A DNA stretch of 64,000 nt from NCBI RefSeq assembly GCF_003269295.1, contig NZ_QLTT01000001.1, positions 1,445,635 through 1,509,634 on the forward strand, in the 5' to 3' direction. Positions 58,570 to 64,000 of this stretch are shown here, in pieces. The stretch's first letter is position 1. Every line of letters begins with the position of its first letter. Below the pieces are notes generated by a model. The model was not told the origin of the DNA. It worked only from the letters and a program-made list of their open reading frames with translations, and made no database searches. This DNA is from Lentzea atacamensis. GTDB lineage: Bacteria > Actinomycetota > Actinomycetes > Mycobacteriales > Pseudonocardiaceae. The position numbers and the translations under genes were made by a program.

Positions 58570-59529
58570 TCAGGCCACCAACACCGCTGCACCCGTCACC
58601 CTGCCCGCGCGGAGGTCCGACAGGGCCAGGTTCGCCTCGGACAGCGCGTACGGCTGGACGGCCACCGACAGCCGGTGCGAGGCGCAGAACGACAGGAACT
58701 CGGCAGCGTCGGCACGCGTGTTCGCGGTGACCGACCGGACCTGCCGCTCCTGGAACAGGTGTCGCTCGTACGACAGCACCGGCACGTCGGACAGGTGGAT
58801 CCCGGCGATCGCCAGCGTCCCGCCGCGGTCCAGCGCCTCAAGGGCAGGCGGCACCAACGTGCCCACCGGCGCGAACAGCACCGCCGAGTCCAGCGGCACC
58901 GGAGGCACGTCCGCGGAGGCCGACGCCGCCCCCAGCGACAGGGCCAGGTCGCGAGCGGCCGCGGACCGGGTCACCACGTGCACCTCGTACCCGCGCGCGA
59001 CGGCGACCTGCGCGGCCAGGTGCGCGGACCCGCCGAACCCGTAGATCCCCAGCCGCCCGCCGTCAGGAACCTCAGCCCGCTTCAACGCCCGATAGCCGAT
59101 GATCCCCGCACACAACAACGGCGCCAGAGACTCGTTCGAATACCCGGTGGGCAACCGAAGTGCATAAGCAGCGGGAACGACCGCATAAGACGCATAGCCA
59201 CCGTCAGCGTCCCACCCGGTGTACAGCGACGACGGGCACAGGTTCTCTGCACCGCGCAAACAGAACCGGCAAGAGCCACACGTGTGCCGCAGCCAGGCGA
59301 TGCCGACCCGCTCCCCCACGACGAAACCGCCAGAAGCGACGACAACCTCACCCACGACCTGATGCCCCGGCACGACCGATGGCCGATGTACGGGCAGATC
59401 TCCGTCCACCACGTGCAGATCGGTCCGGCACACCCCGCAGGCGAGCACCCGCACCAGCAACTCCCCCGGAGCGGGTGACGGCACCGGCACGTCCACGGGC
59501 CGCAGCGGCGTGGTCTGCCACGAAAGCAC
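58570..59529 (-). CDS. Zinc-dependent alcohol dehydrogenase (AdhA-like)
   Basis: This is a 319-residue medium-chain dehydrogenase. Catalytic zinc ligands are in [10 protein letters not shown] and PGHQVVGEV; the structural zinc lobe is [15 protein letters not shown]; the coenzyme fold starts at [17 protein letters not shown] (GFGGSA). It oxidises alcohols or reduces aldehydes; broad-range AdhA enzymes of this type are common in actinobacteria. The GTG start at 59529 is 7 bases from a TAACCT box, suggesting a leaderless transcript. Confidence 0.85.
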   Translation of the reverse strand: MLSWQTTPLRPVDVPVPSPAPGELLVRVLACGVCRTDLHVVDGDLPVHRPSVVPGHQVVGEVVVASGGFVVGERVGIAWLRHTCGSCRFCLRGAENLCPSSLYTGWDADGGYASYAVVPAAYALRLPTGYSNESLAPLLCAGIIGYRALKRAEVPDGGRLGIYGFGGSAHLAAQVAVARGYEVHVVTRSAAARDLALSLGAASASADVPPVPLDSAVLFAPVGTLVPPALEALDRGGTLAIAGIHLSDVPVLSYERHLFQERQVRSVTANTRADAAEFLSFCASHRLSVAVQPYALSEANLALSDLRAGRVTGAAVLVA

Positions 59530-59536
59530 GACTCCC

Positions 59537-59546
59537 AGGTTAGCCT
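59537..59546. promoter_or_regulatory. Overlapping divergent -10 boxes
   Basis: AGGTTAGCCT holds TAGCCT on the plus strand (6 bases before the ATG at 59553) and TAACCT on the minus strand (7 bases before the GTG at 59529). The whole intergenic gap is 23 bp, so both genes are probably leaderless and compete for polymerase. The decamer also resembles half an iron box, but the rest of the 19-mer does not match. Confidence 0.45.
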
Positions 59547-59552
59547 GCGGAA

Positions 59553-60254
59553 ATGGTGCACGACGAGCCTCACGACGAGGTCACCGGTGATCGGATGAAC
59601 TGGCTGCGCGCGGGAGTTCTCGGCGCGAACGACGGCATCGTCTCGACCGCCAGCCTCGTCGTGGGTGTCGCCGGCGCCACCACGGAAAAGGCTCAGATCC
59701 TCGTCGCCGGCCTCGCCGGACTCTTCGCGGGCGCGATGTCCATGGCGTCCGGCGAGTACGTGTCGGTCAGCAGCCAGCGCGACGCCGAACGCGCCCTCCT
59801 CGCCAAGGAGCGCCAGGAGCTGAAGGAAACGCCGGAGGAGGAGCTCGAGGAACTGGCCGACATCTACGAGGGGAAGGGCCTCGACCCGGACACCGCGCAG
59901 GAGGTCGCCGAACAGCTCACCAAGCACGACGCACTGGCCGCCCACGCCGAGGCCGAGCTCGGCATCGACCCGGAGGAGCTCACCAACCCCTGGGGTGCCG
60001 CCATCGCGAGCTTCATCTCGTTCACCGTCGGCGCCCTGCTCCCGCTGGCGGCGATCATCCTGAGCCCCACCAGCCTCCGCGTCCCGATCACCGTCGTCGC
60101 CGCCATCGCGACCCTCGCGCTGACCGGCTTCATCAGCGCCAGGCTGAGCGGGGCACCGCGGCAGCGCGCGATCGTCCGCAACGTCGTGGGTGGACTGATC
60201 GCCATGGGCGTCACCTACGCGATCGGCTCGCTCGTCGGCCAAAGCATCGGATGA
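59553..60254 (+). CDS. VIT/CCC1-family Fe(II)/Mn(II) transporter
   Basis: This is a 233-residue membrane protein of the VIT1/CCC1 family. The first span segment [22 protein letters not shown] and the second [23 protein letters not shown] are family hallmarks; a cytoplasmic Glu-rich metal-binding loop follows ([20 protein letters not shown]), then three C-terminal spans. It removes or sequesters iron or manganese. Its promoter overlaps that of the alcohol dehydrogenase gene. Confidence 0.9.
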   Translation: MVHDEPHDEVTGDRMNWLRAGVLGANDGIVSTASLVVGVAGATTEKAQILVAGLAGLFAGAMSMASGEYVSVSSQRDAERALLAKERQELKETPEEELEELADIYEGKGLDPDTAQEVAEQLTKHDALAAHAEAELGIDPEELTNPWGAAIASFISFTVGALLPLAAIILSPTSLRVPITVVAAIATLALTGFISARLSGAPRQRAIVRNVVGGLIAMGVTYAIGSLVGQSIG

Positions 60255-60278
60255 CGCCGAACTGGGTACTGCCCAGAC

Positions 60279-60500
60279 ATGAGTGAAGAACGCGGCGCCT
60301 ACGTCCCGGAAGACCTCGACTACGAAGGCCTCGACGAGGACAACCTCGAGAAGGACCCGCTGGAGGAGGGCATGGACCCGCCGGAGGGCTGGGCCGAGTC
60401 CGACAAGTACGGGATGACCGAGTACGAGCAGGCCCACCCCCGGCCGCTCGACGAACGTCTCAAAGAAGAACGCGGCGAGGACGACGAGACGGGTGCATGA
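60279..60500 (+). CDS. DUF5709-like acidic protein
   Basis: This is a 73-residue, strongly acidic protein (DLDYEGLDEDNLEKDPLEEG, then PPEGWAESDKYGMTEYEQ and LDERLKEE) with the layout of DUF5709 proteins: an acidic start, a D-L-x-E-G-x-x-P-P centre and a LDxRL end. The function is unknown. It follows the VIT gene by 24 bases and may be cotranscribed. Confidence 0.7.
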   Translation: MSEERGAYVPEDLDYEGLDEDNLEKDPLEEGMDPPEGWAESDKYGMTEYEQAHPRPLDERLKEERGEDDETGA

Positions 60501-60507
60501 TCGAAGG

Positions 60508-61185
60508 ATGAGCCTCGGTATCCCGGAGAAGATCACGGCGTTGCTGTTCGACCTCGACGGCGTGCTCACCAGTACCGCGGTCCTGCACCGCAAGGCGTGG
60601 AAGCAGACGTTCGAGGGCATGGGCCAGCCGTTCAGCGAGCAGGACTACCTCGCCTACGTCGACGGCAAGCCGCGCTACGACGGAGTCCGCAGCTTCCTCG
60701 CGTCCCGCGGCCTCACGCCGTCGGAGGACGAGATCCGGCGCATCGGCGATCAGAAGAACGACCTGGTCAACCTGATCATCGACGAGGAGGGCATCACGCC
60801 CTATCCCGCTTCCGTCCGCTACCTGCAGGCCGCGCGCGAGGCCGGCGTTCCCATCGGCGTGGTCACGTCATCGGCCAACGCCCTGCGCGTGCTGCGCGCG
60901 GGGAACCTGCTGGACTACGTCGACGCCCTCGTGGACGGCAACGTGATCGTCACGTCGAACCTGCGCGGCAAACCGGAACCGGACTCCTTCATCGAAGGCG
61001 CGAGAAGGCTCAAAACCTCACCGGAGAACGCCGCCGTCTACGAGGACGCGCTCGCGGGAGTCGCGGCGGGACACAAGGGCGGCTTCGGGTTCGTCGTCGG
61101 TGTCGACCGCGGCAACCAGGCGGCAGCGCTCAAGACCAACGGCGCCGACGTGGTGGTCAACGAGCTCGACGAGCTGCTGTCATGA
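60508..61185 (+). CDS. Beta-phosphoglucomutase family HAD hydrolase
   Basis: This is a 225-residue HAD enzyme. Motif I is LLFDLDGVLTSTAVLHRKAWKQTFEG (nucleophile Asp and acid/base Asp), motif II is VVTSSAN, motif III the Lys in GKPEPDSF and motif IV YEDALAGVAAG. It should interconvert beta-glucose 1-phosphate and glucose 6-phosphate. It is coupled to the GH65 gene by ATGA, which makes the pair a disaccharide phosphorolysis unit. GTG at 60493 is an alternative start. Confidence 0.88.
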   Translation: MSLGIPEKITALLFDLDGVLTSTAVLHRKAWKQTFEGMGQPFSEQDYLAYVDGKPRYDGVRSFLASRGLTPSEDEIRRIGDQKNDLVNLIIDEEGITPYPASVRYLQAAREAGVPIGVVTSSANALRVLRAGNLLDYVDALVDGNVIVTSNLRGKPEPDSFIEGARRLKTSPENAAVYEDALAGVAAGHKGGFGFVVGVDRGNQAAALKTNGADVVVNELDELLS

Positions 61186-63506
61186 GCTACGCGATCGAAC
61201 CGTGGCAGCTGCGCTGGCAGGGACTCGCGGTGGACCAGCTGCACCGCACCGAGTCGACGTTCGCCCTGTCGAACGGCCACATCGGTTTGCGCGGCACTCT
61301 CGACGAGGGTGAGCCGCGCGGCCTGCCCGGCACGTACCTCAACGGCTACTACGAGGAACACCAGCTGCCGTACGGGGAAGCGGGCTACGGCTACCCGGAG
61401 GCCGGCCAGACCGTCGTCAACGTGACCGACGGCAAGATCATCCGGCTGCTGGTCGAGGACGAGCCGCTGGACATGCGCTACGGCAACGCGATCGAGCACG
61501 AACGCGTCCTCGACTTCCGCTCCGGCACACTGCGCCGCCGCACGCTCTGGGAGTCGCCGACCGGCCGGCGCGTGATCGTGCGCAGCGAGCGGCTCGTGTC
61601 GTTCACGCAACGCGCGGTCGCCGCGATCCGGTACGAGGTCGAGCCGATGGACGACGTGCAGCTCGTCGTCCAGTCCGACCTGCTGGCCAACGAGCCGACG
61701 ATCCACCGCACCAACGATCCCCGCGTCGCCGCCGCGCTGGAGTCGCCGCTGGTCAACGACTTCACGATGGCCGAGAAGACGCGGGCCGTGCTGTGCCACC
61801 ACACCAAGGTGTCCGGTCTGCGCATGGCCGCCGCGATGGACCACGAGGTCGACATCGCGGGAGGGCCGGACATCCGCACGGACATCCGGGCAGAAGCCGA
61901 TCTCGCCCGCTTCACCGCGGCCGTCGACGTGAGCGCGGGCAGCTGCCTGAAGCTCTCCAAGTACCTCGGTTACGGCTGGTCCGGCAAACGCTCCACACCC
62001 GCGCTGCGCGCCCAGGTCGAAGCAGCCCTCGCGGGAGCGCTGCAGACCGGCTGGGAGGGGCTGCTGAAGGAGCAGCGGGACTTCCTCGACGACTTCTGGC
62101 AGGTCGCCGACATCGAGATCGAGGGCGACGACGAGCTGCAGCAGGCGATCAGGTTCGCGTTGTTCCACATCCTGCAGGCGGGTGCGCGCGGTGAAACCCG
62201 TGCCATCCCGGGGAAAGGCCTCACCGGGCCCGGCTACGACGGCCACGCCTTCTGGGACACCGAGATGTTCGTGCTCCCGGTCCTCACCTACACGGTGCCC
62301 GACGCGGCCCGCGACGCGCTGCGGTGGCGGCACTCCACATTGGACAAGGCTCGCGACCGCGCGAAGGTGCTGGGGCTCAAGGGCGCCGCGTTCCCGTGGC
62401 GTTCGATCAACGGCGCCGAGTGCTCGGCCTACTGGCCGGCGGGCACGGCGGCCTTCCACGTCTCCGGCGACGTCGCCTACGCCACCCAGCAGTACCTCAA
62501 CGCCACCGGCGACGAGGACTTCGCCCACGACGAGGCCACCGAGATCCTGGTGGAGACAGCACGTCTGTGGACTTCGCTCGGACACCACGACCGGCACGAC
62601 GGGTTCCGCATCGACGGCGTCACCGGCCCGGACGAGTACTCGGCGATCGTCGACAACAACGTCTACACCAACCTGATCGCCCAGCAGAACCTGCGCGCCG
62701 CCGCCGACGCCGCGGAACGCCACCCGGACAAGGCGAACGCCACCGAGGACGAGATCGCGGCCTGGCGCCGCGCCGCCGACGCGATGGCGATTCCCTACGA
62801 CGAGATGCTCGAGGTGCATCCGCAGGCGGACAACTGGACCAAGCACGCGGAGTGGGACTTCGAGAACACCCCGCAGGACAAGTACCCGCTGCTGCTGCAC
62901 TTCCCGTACTTCGACCTGTACCGCCGCCAAGTGGTGAAGCAGGCGGACCTCGTGCTCGCCATGCACGTGCGCGGCGACGTGTTCACCGCGGAGGAGAAGG
63001 CCCGCAACTTCGCCTACTACGAGGCCCGCACCGTGCGCGACTCGTCGTTGTCGGCGGGCACGCAGGCCGTGCTGGCCGCGGAGGTCGGCCACCTGGACCT
63101 CGCGTACGACTACCTCGTCGAGGCCGCGTTCACCGACCTGCACGACCTGCACGAGAACGTCAACAACGGCCTGCACATGGCGTCGCTGGCGGGCGCGTGG
63201 ATGGCTTTGGTGGCCGGGTTCGGCGGCATGCGCGACCACGGCGGCGAGCTCACGTTCGCGCCACGGCTGCCGGCCTCGCTCACCCGGTTCTCGTTCCGGA
63301 TGGCGTTCCGGGGCACCAGGATCTCCATCGACGTGTGCGAGACCGAGGCCACCTACCGGATCGTGGACGGCACCGAGCTCAGGACCAGGCATCACGGCGA
63401 GCCGATCACGATCACGGCGGGCAACGCGGTGACCATGCCGATCCCGAAGGCTCCCGAGCTCGACCGGCCGGAGCTGCCGTTCGGCCGGGAGCCGCGCAGG
63501 CACTAA
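61182..63506 (+). CDS. Glycoside hydrolase family 65 disaccharide phosphorylase
   Basis: This is a 774-residue GH65 enzyme (maltose/trehalose/kojibiose phosphorylase family). The N-terminal sandwich domain starts with ESTFALSNGHIGLRGTLDEGEPRGLPGTYLNGYY; the catalytic (alpha/alpha)6 barrel has FWDTEMFVLPVL and the general-acid Glu in VTGPDEYSAIVDNNVYTN; the phosphate-binding region is near NVNNGLHMASLAGAW. It releases beta-glucose 1-phosphate for the mutase encoded just upstream. The exact disaccharide cannot be told by eye. Confidence 0.92.
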   Translation: MSYAIEPWQLRWQGLAVDQLHRTESTFALSNGHIGLRGTLDEGEPRGLPGTYLNGYYEEHQLPYGEAGYGYPEAGQTVVNVTDGKIIRLLVEDEPLDMRYGNAIEHERVLDFRSGTLRRRTLWESPTGRRVIVRSERLVSFTQRAVAAIRYEVEPMDDVQLVVQSDLLANEPTIHRTNDPRVAAALESPLVNDFTMAEKTRAVLCHHTKVSGLRMAAAMDHEVDIAGGPDIRTDIRAEADLARFTAAVDVSAGSCLKLSKYLGYGWSGKRSTPALRAQVEAALAGALQTGWEGLLKEQRDFLDDFWQVADIEIEGDDELQQAIRFALFHILQAGARGETRAIPGKGLTGPGYDGHAFWDTEMFVLPVLTYTVPDAARDALRWRHSTLDKARDRAKVLGLKGAAFPWRSINGAECSAYWPAGTAAFHVSGDVAYATQQYLNATGDEDFAHDEATEILVETARLWTSLGHHDRHDGFRIDGVTGPDEYSAIVDNNVYTNLIAQQNLRAAADAAERHPDKANATEDEIAAWRRAADAMAIPYDEMLEVHPQADNWTKHAEWDFENTPQDKYPLLLHFPYFDLYRRQVVKQADLVLAMHVRGDVFTAEEKARNFAYYEARTVRDSSLSAGTQAVLAAEVGHLDLAYDYLVEAAFTDLHDLHENVNNGLHMASLAGAWMALVAGFGGMRDHGGELTFAPRLPASLTRFSFRMAFRGTRISIDVCETEATYRIVDGTELRTRHHGEPITITAGNAVTMPIPKAPELDRPELPFGREPRRH

Positions 63507-64000
63507 CCGAGTTCCAGCACCACCTTCACGTCGCCGGGCCGCTGCTCGAACGCCTCCGCGTACGACTCCAGCGGCACCCGGCGAGTGATCATCGCCGACA
63601 GCCAGGCGTCGTCCGCTCGCTCCAGCACCGCCGACGCCTCCCGGTAGTGCCGCACGTTCGCGTTGACGGTGCCGAACACGATCCCGTTGCGCAGCACCAT
63701 GTCCCGGTTCGCCTGCCCGATGTCCGCCGAGACGACCTCCGTGGACGGAACACCGGTCAGGCACACCAGCTCCCGCCCGAGCAGCCGCGCGACCAGCGAG
63801 GGCGCCCCGGTCGCCTCGATCACGACCTGGTGATCGGGCAGGGAGCGGTGGTAGGTGGCGCCCAGCGACTCCACCAGTTCCGGTTTCGGGCCGTCGGCGG
63901 CCAGGTCGAACACGTGCACGTCGAGCCCGCGCTGCACGCCGATCAGCGCCGCCAGCAACCCGATCGGGCCCGCACCCGTCACCAGCACGCTCTCGAACGG
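63503..64000 (-). CDS. Zinc-type glucose/alcohol dehydrogenase, C-terminal part (partial)
   Basis: The frame is open to the right edge, so the N-terminal catalytic part lies outside the window. The visible 165 residues begin at the coenzyme fold (SVLVTGAGPIGLLAALIGVQRGLDVHVFD) and include FGTVNANVRHYREASAVLERAD, a segment typical of glucose 1-dehydrogenases (GDH_C). With the GH65/mutase pair next door, oxidation of free glucose is plausible. It overlaps the convergent GH65 stop by 4 bases. Confidence 0.8.
   Translation of the reverse strand, partial: PFESVLVTGAGPIGLLAALIGVQRGLDVHVFDLAADGPKPELVESLGATYHRSLPDHQVVIEATGAPSLVARLLGRELVCLTGVPSTEVVSADIGQANRDMVLRNGIVFGTVNANVRHYREASAVLERADDAWLSAMITRRVPLESYAEAFEQRPGDVKVVLELG

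Noticed and set aside
59537..59555. IdeR iron box before the VIT-family gene
   Set aside because: Only the AGGTTAGCCT half fits; about 12 of 19 positions match, and the decamer is better explained by two -10 hexamers.
61038..63764. Long minus-strand frame opposite the GH65 gene
   Set aside because: The plus-strand frame encodes a complete GH65 enzyme with all motifs; the antisense protein has none.
1..64000. Insertion sequences, integrases, att sites, CRISPR arrays, tRNA or rRNA genes
   Set aside because: No transposase or integrase motifs, no regular spacer-repeat pattern and no tRNA-like or rRNA-like sequences were recognised on either strand.

Overview
The window reads as chromosomal DNA of a high-GC actinomycete, most likely a Pseudonocardiales member (Lentzea/Saccharothrix/Amycolatopsis type). 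This is inferred from the very high GC, frequent GTG starts, 4-base ATGA/GTGA gene overlaps, apparently leaderless genes with a TANNNT box 6-7 nt before the start, IdeR/DmdR-type iron boxes and MbtI/BlaC/ECF42-like gene families. No rRNA, tRNA, CRISPR array or insertion sequence was recognised.

Layout. 1-2216: a NitT/TauT-type ABC importer (left edge cut). 2317-7047: a carbohydrate-type ABC importer with a phytanoyl-CoA dioxygenase-like enzyme. 7182-10110: a secreted hydrolase, a class A beta-lactamase and two small HATPase regulators. 10178-39895: the centrepiece, a salicylate-capped, cysteine-heterocycle metallophore locus. Seventeen minus-strand genes from 38058 down to 10178 are joined almost without gaps, mostly by 4-base overlaps, so they probably form one operon of about 28 kb. 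In transcription order they are: type II thioesterase, salicylate synthase, thiazolinyl imine reductase, glyoxalase-like protein, Opp/Nik-type binding protein, two permeases and a double ATPase, NRPS (docking-Cy-A[MT]-PCP-TE), two exporter-fold ABC half-transporters, a saccharopine-dehydrogenase-like reductase, two free methyltransferases, a salicyl-AMP ligase, a P450, and NRPS (ArCP-Cy-A-PCP-Cy-A-PCP). A divergent MFS gene follows on the plus strand. The 152-bp divergent promoter carries a perfect 7-1-7 Zur-type palindrome and a 17/19 iron box, so dual zinc and iron control is predicted. The expected product is a salicyl tris-heterocycle (thiazolines plus an N-methylthiazolidine) of the pyochelin/yersiniabactin/coelibactin group.

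39395-50111: a degenerate LigT-like protein, an ECF sigma factor, CopC, an ECF42 sigma factor with its YCII partner, a rifampin-phosphotransferase-like enzyme, an HPF-like protein, a TlpA-like lipoprotein, an AA10 LPMO under a DasR-type site, and a four-gene group (DUF1992, prolyl aminopeptidase, Asp-box propeller, MFS). 50199-54185: a LuxR remnant, an iron-box-controlled siderophore-binding lipoprotein, and a divergent LpqS-CysK2-MFS-like operon resembling the mycobacterial copper-responsive one. 54218-58471: a small zinc-ribbon protein, two tandem NlpC/P60 cell-wall hydrolases, a HesB-like protein and an unknown protein behind a perfect SOS (LexA) box. 58570-64000: an alcohol dehydrogenase and a VIT-family transporter with overlapping divergent -10 boxes, a DUF5709 protein, a beta-phosphoglucomutase plus GH65 phosphorylase pair, and a partial dehydrogenase.

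All functions come from reading the sequence and from remembered family features; no database search was possible.
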